The notes: generated by a model from the sequence alone, not told the origin. DNA of 64,000 bases from Spirochaetota bacterium (GCA_027858855.1 JAQIBV010000018.1:43198-107197), one strand, 5' to 3'; counted from the stretch's first letter, positions 44,015 to 52,568 are shown. Translations and numbers: made by a program.

Positions 44015-46090
44015 ATGTGGAATCGAATAAATTTTCTTTTAGAGATTGGATCTGAAGAGATTCCTGCCGGATATATATCCCAGGCCTGTGACTCTTTTCG
44101 CACACTTTTTGAGAAAAAACTTGAAGACGCTTCATTAAAATATTCTGTAATTCATACTTATGCTACACCGCGCCGTATAGTTATCGCCATAGAAGAACTC
44201 GCCGACTCCCAGTTGAGTGAAACGGTTGAGATGCGAGGGCCCTCTGTTGAGAAGGCCTTTGATGATTCGGGAAAACCGTCGAAGGCTTTGGAGGGTTTTC
44301 TTCGAGGTAATGGTGCAGTTGTTGATGATGTTGAAAAACGTGATACCGGTAAGGGGATTTATGTTTTTATTCAAAAACGTACAGAGTCGCGACCCGCAAC
44401 AGAGATATTGCCTGGTATAATCGAAGATATTATTACATCGGTGCCCTTTCCCAAAAGAATGAAGTGGAGCAATAAATCGGTTACATATCCGCGTCCGTTG
44501 CGATATCTGTTGACCCTTTTCAATGATTCCATACTTGACTATTCAATTGATGGAATAGCCTCTTCCAACAAAACGCGTGGCCACTACATTCAGCATAATC
44601 GGATGCTCGATGTTGCTACGATATCTGAATATAGTGAGTTGTTAAGAAGTAATGGCGTGCTTCTTGATAATCAAAAACGCAGGGATGCCATTAAAGCAGA
44701 ACTGTCGAAGGCTGCTTCTGATCTTGATGCTGTTCTTGTTGAGAATGATGAACTGTTTGAAACGGTCACATATCTGGTCGAAGACGTCAATGTTGTAACC
44801 TGCTCGTTCAGTGAAGATTTTCTTGCTATACCGGATATTGTTTTGGTAGCGGAAATGAAAGAACATCAGAAATATTTTGCATTGCGCAAAAAAGACGGAT
44901 CACTCATGAATAAATTTTGTGTAATCTCGAACAATCCCGCAACTGATTTTATTCGTGAAGGAAATGAGCGTGTAATTGCAGCACGTTTTAGTGATGCCGA
45001 GTTTTTCTTCAAAGAAGACCGAAAGAAGAAGTTATCCGAGCGTGTTAATTCATTAAAAAATGTACTTTTCCATAAAGATCTTGGTTCTATTTTTGATAAG
45101 GTTGAACGTGTAAGGGCTGTTTCGCACGAACTGGTTAGCCGCATGCAAATAGCCCCTGACATGGCAACCAAGATTGACCGCGCTGTAACACTGTGTAAGG
45201 CAGATTTGAATACTGCCATGGTTTTCGAGTTTACCTCACTTCAGGGGGAAATCGGAGCCATTTACGCACGTATGGACGGAGAAGATCCTGAGGTTGCTCA
45301 GGCGATTGATAATCATTACCGCCCGCGTTTTCAGGGAGATGAGAAGCCAACAGATGTTATATCATCAGTTCTTTCGCTTTCTGAAAAGATCGATAATCTT
45401 TTTGGCGCCTGGTCAGTCGGCAATATACCAAAGGGATCACAGGATCCCTATGCCCTGCGTCGTCAGGCCTATGCTGTAGTCGATCTGCTTATCTTTAATT
45501 CTATTAATATCGACCTGAATGATCTTTTCGAGTCTGTTGCAGGTGGATATAAAAATGGAGCTGAACTGATTAAGCCTATTCTTGAGTTTATTTCGGTACG
45601 AGCCAAAACCCGTTTTCAGGAAGATGGAATCCTTTATGACGAGATTGATGCTGTATTAACTACCGGATCCCGTGATTATTATGAACTCTATAACAGGGCT
45701 TTGAGTATTCACTCTTTTCGATCAAAAGAGACCTTTTCGCAAATGTTGAGCAGTTTTAAAAGAATGAATAATATTCTTATCTCATTTATAAAAAAGAATC
45801 CTGATTATACATTCAGGTTTAATCGGGCCGATTGTACCGGTAAGTATGAGGCAGATCTGGCCATATACTTCCTTGATAAACGTGATGATGTGAAAAAGCT
45901 TTCAGAAGAGCATAATTATACTGAAATTTTTGAGTATCTTATTGGAGCGTCAGCCGTTATTGAGGATTTTTTTGACAATGTTATGGTCATTGATGAAGAC
46001 GAGAAAAAAAGAGATCTTCGCTTGGGACTTTTACATGAGATATTAGGGCTCTTTTCTCGATTTATAGATTTTTCGAAAATTTCAGATTAG
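44015..46090 (+). CDS. glyS: Glycine--tRNA ligase beta subunit
   Basis: The 691-residue beta subunit of the alpha2beta2 type GlyRS begins FLLEIGSEEIPAGYI and continues with the characteristic TPRRIVIAIEEL, AEMKEHQKYFALR and DPYALRRQAYAVVDL segments; the C-terminal ALFE-like region is intact. It is normally encoded directly after glyQ (alpha subunit); here the upstream neighbour is an M23 peptidase and no glyQ is in the window. The ATG has GGAG 7-8 nt upstream. The next gene, cobO, starts 6 nt after the stop, so it is co-transcribed. Confidence 0.95.
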   Translation: MWNRINFLLEIGSEEIPAGYISQACDSFRTLFEKKLEDASLKYSVIHTYATPRRIVIAIEELADSQLSETVEMRGPSVEKAFDDSGKPSKALEGFLRGNGAVVDDVEKRDTGKGIYVFIQKRTESRPATEILPGIIEDIITSVPFPKRMKWSNKSVTYPRPLRYLLTLFNDSILDYSIDGIASSNKTRGHYIQHNRMLDVATISEYSELLRSNGVLLDNQKRRDAIKAELSKAASDLDAVLVENDELFETVTYLVEDVNVVTCSFSEDFLAIPDIVLVAEMKEHQKYFALRKKDGSLMNKFCVISNNPATDFIREGNERVIAARFSDAEFFFKEDRKKKLSERVNSLKNVLFHKDLGSIFDKVERVRAVSHELVSRMQIAPDMATKIDRAVTLCKADLNTAMVFEFTSLQGEIGAIYARMDGEDPEVAQAIDNHYRPRFQGDEKPTDVISSVLSLSEKIDNLFGAWSVGNIPKGSQDPYALRRQAYAVVDLLIFNSINIDLNDLFESVAGGYKNGAELIKPILEFISVRAKTRFQEDGILYDEIDAVLTTGSRDYYELYNRALSIHSFRSKETFSQMLSSFKRMNNILISFIKKNPDYTFRFNRADCTGKYEADLAIYFLDKRDDVKKLSEEHNYTEIFEYLIGASAVIEDFFDNVMVIDEDEKKRDLRLGLLHEILGLFSRFIDFSKISD

Positions 46091-46096
46091 GCAACT

Positions 46097-46627
46097 GTGA
46101 CCGTGAGTGATACTGCCCGGGGCAGAGTTCATGCCTACATCGGTGATGGAAAAGGTAAAACGACAACAGCCTGCGGCATGCTTATGCGTGCTGCTGCATA
46201 TGACAGACCGGTTACTATGGTTCAGTTTCTGAAAAACCGTAAAACAGGTGAGTTATTGTTTAGCAGGTCTGAACCGCTGATTGATATTGTGCAGTTCGGA
46301 ACTGAAGAGTTCTTTGTCCCTGGTAAATCTGACATCTTACAGTTTCGACAGCTTTGCCGGCAGGGGCTTGACTACGCCTTAAAAAAAGGGGTAGGCTCGA
46401 GTCTGCTTATTCTTGATGAAGTCCTTGATGCTGTCGATTTTGGTTTAATTGTTATGGATGATCTTTTTCCTGTTTTTGAACTATGCCACAATGGTACAGA
46501 AATAGTGCTTACTGGTCGCCGAATTTCTGATGAACTTGTTTGTCACTGTGATTTAATTACTGAAATGAAAAACAGGCTTCACTACTACGATAAGGGTGTT
46601 CAGGCCCGAGAGGGAATTGAGTATTAA
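46097..46627 (+). CDS. cobO: Cob(I)alamin adenosyltransferase (CobA/CobO type)
   Basis: The 176-residue ATP-dependent enzyme transfers the adenosyl group to cob(I)alamin to form coenzyme B12. It has the P-loop GDGKGKTTTACG, VQFLKN, and LLILDEVLDAVDFGLI (Walker-B-like segment), and ENRLHYYDKGVQAREGIEY at the C-terminus, typical of BtuR/CobO. The start is GTG at 46097, with another GTG 6 nt later. It overlaps the next gene through TAATG. No cobalamin riboswitch is evident upstream. Confidence 0.9.
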   Translation: MTVSDTARGRVHAYIGDGKGKTTTACGMLMRAAAYDRPVTMVQFLKNRKTGELLFSRSEPLIDIVQFGTEEFFVPGKSDILQFRQLCRQGLDYALKKGVGSSLLILDEVLDAVDFGLIVMDDLFPVFELCHNGTEIVLTGRRISDELVCHCDLITEMKNRLHYYDKGVQAREGIEY

Positions 46628-47601
46628 TGCGGTTATTATTAGTTGAAAATGGTTTCAGTGAACTCTCTTCTTTTCTGCAAACTCATGGGTATTATGTAGA
46701 GCGAGCTTCATTCTCGGCATTTTTTGATATGCTAAAAGTGGGGCAGGATTATAACTATATTTTGCTGCATGTCGAAGATAAGCTTGATGAGTCTGCTGAA
46801 CTGATTGTTTCTTACTGTAACAACAATAACCTTCCTTTGGTCACGGTCTCTTCATGTTTAAGTGAAGAGATTAGTGTTTCTCTTAAGAACCATGGTGCAG
46901 CTCTGTTTCTGACTATTGAAGAAATATTGAAAGATTCACAGATTTTCAGATTTTCAGCCGGATATGATGATATCGAAAAGCTGCATATAATCCACCTGAA
47001 TGATGACCGACCATCTCATAAGATTATTCAAACAATGTGTAGTGAATATGCAATCAGCTATACAAGAGTCGAAACGGACAGCGCACTGTTTGATGTCATC
47101 GATGAATTAACAGATATTGTTCTTGTAAACATAGAATCAACCAGTTTCAATGTTCATCAGTTTCTTAATCGCGCATTATACAGTCGGGAGTTTTTAAAAA
47201 CAGTATTTATACCTTTTTCAATCAGTGGCGACATCTCTATAACGGATATTAACTCTGGGTTAAACCGCATAGCAAAGATTTTTCTTAATCGTGATGAGTT
47301 ATTCAATTTTTTGATCCGTCATTTTCATGGACGTGAGCTTGTTTGTGCAATGCATACATTAAAAGAGTTTGCTGATAAATATTGCGAAGATGGTTGTCTG
47401 CTAAAAAGTTCTTTGCAGCTTTATCATGAAAAGGGAGACAAATTTTTTGCTGATTCGTTTTCTCTTGATGAGGCCTATTTTGAAGGCATGCGCGAACGAT
47501 CGTTGCGTTTGAGTGGAGTGGGGGGCAAATTAAGATTTTTTAGGTGGTTACTTCAGGATCCGAATAAGGCTATTACCTGTGGTACGAGTGTTTATATATA
47601 A
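46627..47601 (+). CDS. Tandem pseudo-receiver-like protein
   Basis: The 324-residue protein has two stretches with a response-regulator-like alpha/beta pattern: residues 1-105 (MRLLLVENGFSELSSFL...ILLHVEDKLDESAELIVSYC...LVTVSSC) and residues about 118-235 (LHIIHLNDDRPSHKIIQTMC...IVLVNIESTSFN...TVFIPFS). The phospho-acceptor Asp at the end of strand 3 is replaced or displaced in both, so phosphorylation is unlikely. The C-terminal 90 residues are helical and unassigned. It is translationally coupled to cobO (TAATG). I would describe it as a signalling-fold protein of unknown function. Confidence 0.6.
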   Translation: MRLLLVENGFSELSSFLQTHGYYVERASFSAFFDMLKVGQDYNYILLHVEDKLDESAELIVSYCNNNNLPLVTVSSCLSEEISVSLKNHGAALFLTIEEILKDSQIFRFSAGYDDIEKLHIIHLNDDRPSHKIIQTMCSEYAISYTRVETDSALFDVIDELTDIVLVNIESTSFNVHQFLNRALYSREFLKTVFIPFSISGDISITDINSGLNRIAKIFLNRDELFNFLIRHFHGRELVCAMHTLKEFADKYCEDGCLLKSSLQLYHEKGDKFFADSFSLDEAYFEGMRERSLRLSGVGGKLRFFRWLLQDPNKAITCGTSVYI

Positions 47602-47690
47602 AGGTGTAATCTATTTCCATTTTTATTGACTCATATACAAAAAGAATGTAATATAGTAATCAGTACCACTCCAGAATAGAGGATAAAGAG

Positions 47691-47945
47691 TTGAAAGTAG
47701 GCGAGTTTTTACTAAGTAATGGGTTAATATCACAGGATCAGCTTGATGAGGCTCTTCTTTTACAAGGTGATAATCCGGACAGGGTCATTGGTGAAATTCT
47801 GGTAACAATGGGTGTTTTCTCGAAAGAGGAGCTTATTATGGTTATGGAATTGTATATGGTCAGTACAGGTTTTGATCTGGCTGTAATTGATGAGTGGCTT
47901 GATCAGGATGAAATTGATTTAATTGCGGAAAAAATAAAAAAATAG
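47691..47945 (+). CDS. Small stand-alone MshEN/GspE-N-like domain protein (84 aa)
   Basis: The protein reads MKVGEFLLSNGLISQDQLDEALLLQG...VIGEILVTMGVFSKEELIMVM, the repeat pattern (LGELLV..GLI....L..AL..Q) of the N-terminal domain of GspE/PilB/MshE ATPases, which in MshE binds c-di-GMP. The ATPase part is missing. The start is TTG at 47691 with AGAGGA about 8 nt upstream. The protein ends with an acidic helix (DEWLDQDEIDLIAEKIKK). Stand-alone copies occur in other bacteria, with no settled function. Confidence 0.65.
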   Translation: MKVGEFLLSNGLISQDQLDEALLLQGDNPDRVIGEILVTMGVFSKEELIMVMELYMVSTGFDLAVIDEWLDQDEIDLIAEKIKK

Positions 47946-48175
47946 CTGCTATATACGATTCAAAAAAGCAAGAGGTAATCCTGCCTTTAAATTTTCATTG
48001 TATCCTTCATTAGTGCGCGAAGTGAACTTTCTCAAATAGCTTATAATATCACCTTTGTATTTCTATCAGATTTTTGCATAAAGATTAAATCTGCTATAAG
48101 ATTTCGAGAAGGTTATTGTCGCTATAAAAAATAAAGTCCTTGACATATGAGACTCTATTTCTGATAGTAAATCGC

Positions 48176-48592
48176 ATGATAGAGTATGAAGATAAGACAT
48201 GTTTTGGTTGCGGGGAAGGTAACCCGCGCGGCCTTCAATTAAAATTAAAATATGACCCGGATACTAAAACTGCATATGGCGAGTACACTGCCGGCCAGGA
48301 TTTAGAAGGTCCGCCGAATATTATTCATGCAGGTATTCTTTCTGCTATTCTTGATGAGACCATGATTATGGTTAACAAGAATATGGAGGTAGTCGCCTTA
48401 ACAGGTGAGATAACCGTCCGTTATTTGCAACCGGCGTTTATTGAAGAGAATCTTTATATTCGCGGTTGGCATGTTAAAAAGAATAAGCGGGTTATAGAGA
48501 ATCGCGCAGAAATTGAAAATGAGATGGGCAAAATTGTTGCCCGTGCTAAGGGAAAGTATCTTGAAGTTGATGAGATACCTCAACCGGAGTAG
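48176..48592 (+). CDS. PaaI-type hotdog-fold thioesterase
   Basis: The 138-residue product has CFGCGEGNPRGLQLKLKYD (a typical start of PaaI/YbgC-like hotdog proteins), NIIHAGILSAILDETM (the helix with the catalytic-region Gly/Asp) and ITVRYLQPAFIEENL, all of the acyl-CoA thioesterase 4HBT superfamily. The substrate is probably an acyl-CoA but is not known. The start at 48176 is one of two; a TTG lies 36 nt upstream and the Shine-Dalgarno is weak. Its stop lies 8 nt before tRNA-Leu, so the tRNA is probably transcribed with it. Confidence 0.85.
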   Translation: MIEYEDKTCFGCGEGNPRGLQLKLKYDPDTKTAYGEYTAGQDLEGPPNIIHAGILSAILDETMIMVNKNMEVVALTGEITVRYLQPAFIEENLYIRGWHVKKNKRVIENRAEIENEMGKIVARAKGKYLEVDEIPQPE

Positions 48593-48600
48593 TAACTAAG

Positions 48601-48684
48601 GCCGAAGTGGTGAAATTGGTAGACGCAGCGGACTCAAAATCCGCCGGAGGCAACTCTGTGAGGGTTCAAGTCCCTCCTTCGGCA
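48601..48684 (+). tRNA. tRNA-Leu(CAA)
   Basis: This 84-nt class II tRNA has acceptor GCCGAAG/CTTCGGC, anticodon loop CTCAAAA (anticodon CAA, codon UUG) in a GCGGA/TCCGC stem, a long variable arm (CGGAGGCAACTCTGTG) and T-arm AGGGTTCAAGTCCCT. The discriminator is A, as in leucine tRNAs. CCA is not encoded. Confidence 0.96.
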
Positions 48685-48705
48685 CATAACTGTTTATGAA
48701 ATACT

Positions 48706-48731
48706 AAAGCCGTCATTTGACGGCTTTTGTT
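48706..48731 (+). terminator. Terminator after tRNA-Leu
   Basis: AAAGCCGTC pairs with GACGGCTTT around an ATTT loop, followed by TGTTGTAT. It lies 21 nt after the tRNA 3' end and closes the thioesterase/tRNA-Leu transcript. Confidence 0.8.
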
Positions 48732-49026
48732 GTATTCAAATAGCTGTGCTTTAAAGTATTAGGTCTGCTTTTTTTCTGGTATAATAGAATGTTTGTATGT
48801 AGCATTTATCAGCTTGTTCTTTTCGATAGTGCTCAGTCCATTATTTGCTCTGATTTTGAAGCCAGATTTGCACAAATAGAGCCAAAAAAAGGTGCTTGCA
48901 TATATGAGTAACTATTATGCTTTGTGATTACCATATAAGTAATGATTATCTGGTAAGCAGAATTGATTTATCAGATTTTTGAAGTTTTTGTAAGTATTAC
49001 TAAAGAATTCAAAATAAGAGGTGTAT
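48732..49026 (+). other. Intergenic region before the ClpX-like gene
   Basis: About 295 bases with no gene. It should contain the promoter of the ClpX-like gene but I see no convincing -35/-10 pair; the clear element is the GAGGTG ribosome-binding site just before the ATG at 49027. Several ATG-rich stretches do not make an ORF of useful size. Confidence 0.5.
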
Positions 49027-50544
49027 ATGTCTGTTTCGTCATCGGATAGCCAGAAAAAGTTTGATGAGTTTTTCCAGAGCATGGAAAGTGATATTTTCGC
49101 GAATAGTGACTCTGTTCACAAAGAAGAGGGCCCTCCTGTTACAGAGAGTAACTTTACCTTTGATTTTAAGCCTGAAGAGCTGGAAACGCATCTGAATAAA
49201 TATGTAGTAGGTCAGGAACATTCAATTGAAGTTATTGCTACAAAGGTTTGTACTCACTTTAATAGAATGAAGCTTGAGCAGAGCCTGCCTGAAGATGAGC
49301 GGGTTGCTGGTTCAATAAAAAGTAATATTCTGTTAATAGGGCCAACTGGTGTTGGAAAGACCTATATTATAAAATTGATTGCTGATAAAATTGGTGTCCC
49401 TTTTGTAAAAGCTGATGCTACAAAATTCAGTGAAACAGGTTATGTTGGGGGAGATGTTGAAGATCTTGTCCGTGAGCTTGTTCATGAAGCTGATGAGGAT
49501 ATTGCGAAGGCCGAGTATGGAATTATCTATCTTGATGAGGTGGATAAAATTGCTTCGTCTTCGACCGGTCACAGTATTGATGTATCGCGATCCGGTGTCC
49601 AGCGAAATCTGCTTAAATTGATGGAAGAGGCCGATGTAGATCTAAAGACGCCGCATGATTTGGCCTCGCAGGTTGAAGCTGCGATGGAGGCTCAGCGCAC
49701 AGGCCATGTAAAACGCAAAAAGATAAATACCAAGAACATTCTTTTTATCTGTTCCGGTGCGTTTTCCGGTTTGAAAGATATAATCAAGAAGCGGATGAAT
49801 TTTCAGGCTATTGGTTTTGACAGTCTGGATAAGGAACATCATAATTATTCAGAATCGCTAATTTTAGGCGAAACCCGTACAGAGGATCTGCTTGAGTATG
49901 GCTTTGAGTCCGAGTTTATCGGCCGGCTTCCGGTCACAGTTGTGTTGAACGATGTTGATGAAGAGGTGCTTTATCAGATACTGAAGAACAAATACAGCAC
50001 TGTTGTTAACGGGAAGAAACTCGATTTTCGCGCGTATGGAATTGCTCTCTCCTTTACTGATGGCGCGCTTCGATTACTGGCAAAGCGAGCTGCAGCCGAA
50101 CACACGGGAGCACGAGGGCTGCTTAGTGTTTTTGAAAAAGTTCTAATTAAATATGAAAAAATTATGCCCTCTCTGCACTATACAGAGTTGCTTGTGAATT
50201 CCGAGATGGTTGAAAACCCTGAGCGTAAGTTAAAAGAGCTTTTAATAAATGATAATATCAAGGGTTTCAGAGCTGATTTTTTTGCTGCCCATAATATCTA
50301 TCTTGAATTTGAGGATGATGCTCTGGAGCTCATTCAGAAGCGGGCAAATGTTGAGCATAAGAGCTTTAAGGCTATTTGCGAAGATCTTTTTCATGATTAC
50401 GCCTATGCAATAAAACTGCTGAAACAGGAGAAGTTTACAATAACTGCCGCAGCGGTGGAGGATTCGGCAGGTTATATTGAGCGATATATCAGAGAAAATT
50501 TTAAAGAAACACATACTCAATCTGAATCAGAAAATCAAACATGA
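49027..50544 (+). CDS. ClpX-like AAA+ unfoldase without zinc domain and with extended C-terminus
   Basis: The 505-residue protein is a ClpX relative: Walker A GPTGVGKT (105-112), pore loop GYVG (138-141), Walker B IIYLDEVD (167-173), SEFIGRLPV with arginine R300, and sensor 2 in TGARGLLSV. The AIGF tripeptide (261-264) sits where ClpX has its IGF loop for ClpP binding. ClpX normally starts with a C4 zinc domain; here the first 50 residues are polar with no cysteine. The stretch at about 203-235 is longer than the ClpX RKH loop. After the usual small domain a second copy seems to follow (residues about 430-490). Start is ATG with GAGGTG upstream. Confidence 0.8.
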   Translation: MSVSSSDSQKKFDEFFQSMESDIFANSDSVHKEEGPPVTESNFTFDFKPEELETHLNKYVVGQEHSIEVIATKVCTHFNRMKLEQSLPEDERVAGSIKSNILLIGPTGVGKTYIIKLIADKIGVPFVKADATKFSETGYVGGDVEDLVRELVHEADEDIAKAEYGIIYLDEVDKIASSSTGHSIDVSRSGVQRNLLKLMEEADVDLKTPHDLASQVEAAMEAQRTGHVKRKKINTKNILFICSGAFSGLKDIIKKRMNFQAIGFDSLDKEHHNYSESLILGETRTEDLLEYGFESEFIGRLPVTVVLNDVDEEVLYQILKNKYSTVVNGKKLDFRAYGIALSFTDGALRLLAKRAAAEHTGARGLLSVFEKVLIKYEKIMPSLHYTELLVNSEMVENPERKLKELLINDNIKGFRADFFAAHNIYLEFEDDALELIQKRANVEHKSFKAICEDLFHDYAYAIKLLKQEKFTITAAAVEDSAGYIERYIRENFKETHTQSESENQT

Positions 50545-50561
50545 AATTATCCCGGATGAAC

Positions 50562-51020
50562 CTACTCAATAAAAGAGCTTAACTCTTTGGCGTAAGTTGA
50601 GCTGTTCTTGATAAAGTCGGCCTCCCATGCTGTAATAAAAGCCGCAAAGGCACCTTTAGAGTAGGGGAGTGGATAAAAGGCTTGCAGTATCAAATCAGAT
50701 CTGGGGTCAATTGAGTATCGTGTTACAAGAGAATTCAGATTCATTAAATTTACAAGTTTCATAAATTTGTCTTGAACAGGTAGCGCATCTTTTTTGTGCT
50801 GAAACCAAGATCGCAACAGGATGCCCCCTTGAGCCGGAATAATGTCGAAACCGGGCTTTGAGGGGTGGCGCACTGTTATACTGGTTTTTTGTACATCTGC
50901 TGTATAGCCCAGGTATGAAAGATGGTCAACAATTGCTTTGACTTCTGTTCCGGTACTGGATGCCGACATTTGGAAACAGAGAAAAGTGCTGATAATAAGC
51001 ATAATTGCTGATTTGTACAT
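50562..51020 (-). CDS. Exported YbjN-like protein
   Basis: The 152-residue product has a signal peptide (MYKSAIMLIISTFLCFQMSASS). The mature part (VKAIVDHLSYLGYTADVQKTSITVRHPS..FDIIPAQGGILLRSWFQ ... KFMKLVNLMNLNSLVTRYSIDPRSDLILQAFYPLPY) follows the helix-strand pattern of the YbjN/T3SS-chaperone-like fold used by YbjN family proteins. The identification is by pattern, not by a catalytic motif. It is divergent from the M23 peptidase gene to its right and convergent with the ClpX-like gene on its left. I chose ATG at 51020; a GTG lies 12 nt upstream. Confidence 0.55.
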   Translation of the reverse strand: MYKSAIMLIISTFLCFQMSASSTGTEVKAIVDHLSYLGYTADVQKTSITVRHPSKPGFDIIPAQGGILLRSWFQHKKDALPVQDKFMKLVNLMNLNSLVTRYSIDPRSDLILQAFYPLPYSKGAFAAFITAWEADFIKNSSTYAKELSSFIE

Positions 51021-51116
51021 ATAGTTTCCCACCTTTTTTTATATCATAAGCTCTGTATAATAATGGAGAATGCCATTATTGAAAAGCATTAAATGTATAT
51101 GAGGTTATTTTTTATC

Positions 51117-52166
51117 ATGTCGAACTATTGCGTCAGATTAATTATATTGGTTTCCCTTCTGAGTTTTTGTTTAAGTGCTCAGCAGATTGTGGCGAGCTCT
51201 ACTAAAGCTTCCTCCGAAAGTTCTGAAACACTGCTTGTTGTCCCGAAAGGCTATAAAACAGGTTCCCCTCAAAAAAAAGAGTTCAATTTGCATAAGGCTC
51301 AGCTCAAACTGTTTAGCCGGGCCTTTCAACAGGGCGATATGGCCTATCTCGAGCTTATTACTATTGAAGATTCTCAGATTGATTCTGTACGAATAAGTTA
51401 TTACGGTTTAAAAAACAAAAAACGGACAATCCTCTATCTTCCAGTAACGATAACAAAGTGGGGATTTCGAGCCTTCTTCCCAATTGATCCCGATTCACAG
51501 CCCGGAAAGCGAACTTTGACCATCTCTTATGTAGCCGATGGGCGTGATGTGCAGAAAAACGTTGTGTTTTCTGTTACTAAGAGAAAGTTTGAAACAAGCA
51601 CAACCCCGCTATATTTCCGTGATTACTCGACCACCGGAAAAATGAAGCCCGAAACAGCACAATTTATTAAGGAGTCGCGAAAGAAAAAGGATGAGGCCTT
51701 TGCCTCCCGGGAAGAGGACTATCTGAGTACAAGACGCGCACATCCCAGGGACATGCACTATATTACCTCATCGTTCTGGGCGAAGAGAATTTACAAAAGA
51801 TACAAACGTCTTTCAAGCGGTAAAAGAAAGCGACTGGAGGACTCCATTCGTATTCATCGCGGAGTTGATTTGAGGGGACGTAAAGGTACACCGGTGTATG
51901 CCATGAATAGCGGTAAGGTAGTACTGGCAGATGAGCTCTATTATGAGGGAAACATGGTTATAGTTGATCACGGCAACCGAATTTTCTCTTACTATATGCA
52001 CTTAAACAGCTTTGAGGTAGAGAGGGGCGATATTGTAACTGCCGGCTGTCAGATTGGAGAGGTTGGCAGTACCGGGCGTTCAACGGCTCCACATCTTCAT
52101 GTGTCACTTGTGGTAGCAGGTATTCAGGTTGACCCTCTTTCAATGCTCCCTTTGTATATTCGTTAG
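51117..52166 (+). CDS. M23-family (LytM) peptidase
   Basis: The 349-residue protein has a signal peptide (cut after LSAQQ) and a C-terminal M23 domain (residues about 240-345) with IHRGVDLRG (zinc-binding His and Asp) and APHLHVSL (HxH). The middle (residues 40-140) is a beta-rich domain of the sort seen before many LytM peptidases. It is probably periplasmic and cleaves peptidoglycan or regulates amidases. The catalytic motifs are intact. Starts at 51093, 51099 and 51117 are possible; the last gives the best signal peptide and has GAGGTT upstream, at rather long distance. Confidence 0.85.
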   Translation: MSNYCVRLIILVSLLSFCLSAQQIVASSTKASSESSETLLVVPKGYKTGSPQKKEFNLHKAQLKLFSRAFQQGDMAYLELITIEDSQIDSVRISYYGLKNKKRTILYLPVTITKWGFRAFFPIDPDSQPGKRTLTISYVADGRDVQKNVVFSVTKRKFETSTTPLYFRDYSTTGKMKPETAQFIKESRKKKDEAFASREEDYLSTRRAHPRDMHYITSSFWAKRIYKRYKRLSSGKRKRLEDSIRIHRGVDLRGRKGTPVYAMNSGKVVLADELYYEGNMVIVDHGNRIFSYYMHLNSFEVERGDIVTAGCQIGEVGSTGRSTAPHLHVSLVVAGIQVDPLSMLPLYIR

Positions 52167-52265
52167 AAGGGATAAAATAGAAATGGAAAAAAATGTTCTT
52201 TATTGATGGCGTATAAAACTATAAAATGACTATCGTTAGAAATATGAAGTTTTGGAGGCGAGTGG

Positions 52266-52568
52266 ATGATTGAATTTGATAAATTTACCCGTGTTGAGGG
52301 AAAACCGTGCGGAACTGTGCATCTTTTCGGGCTTTCGACCTGTATCTGGTGCAGAAAGACCAAGGAGTATCTGGATGAAAAGGGCGTAGAGTATCACTAT
52401 GTTTTTGTTGATCTTCTGGATGAAGAGGATAAGGCAAACGCACGTAAATGCATAGAAAAGTGGAATGCTGATGTCTCTTATCCAACGATTGTGGTGAATG
52501 AGAAAAAAATAATTGTCGGTTTTGACGAAGAGGAGATCGACAAGGAGATAGATAGTAATGAGCGATAA
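52266..52568 (+). CDS. Glutaredoxin-like protein (CIWC)
   Basis: The 100-residue protein has a glutaredoxin/thioredoxin-fold active site C26-I-W-C29 (FGLSTCIWCRKTKEYLDEKGVEY), then the cis-Pro segment SYPTIVVNEKKIIVGFDEEEI. The CxWC motif resembles thioredoxins (CGPC) less than it does NrdH or glutaredoxin-like proteins. It should accept electrons from glutathione or a thioredoxin reductase-like system. Its stop overlaps the start of the next gene by 11 nt, and that gene encodes a ferredoxin-thioredoxin-reductase-type protein, so a shared redox role is likely. A GGAGGCG ribosome-binding site precedes the ATG. Confidence 0.88.
   Translation: MIEFDKFTRVEGKPCGTVHLFGLSTCIWCRKTKEYLDEKGVEYHYVFVDLLDEEDKANARKCIEKWNADVSYPTIVVNEKKIIVGFDEEEIDKEIDSNER

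Noticed and set aside
46000..46097. Cobalamin riboswitch before cobO
   Set aside because: The gene starts 6 nt after glyS, and the region is coding; there is no room for an aptamer.
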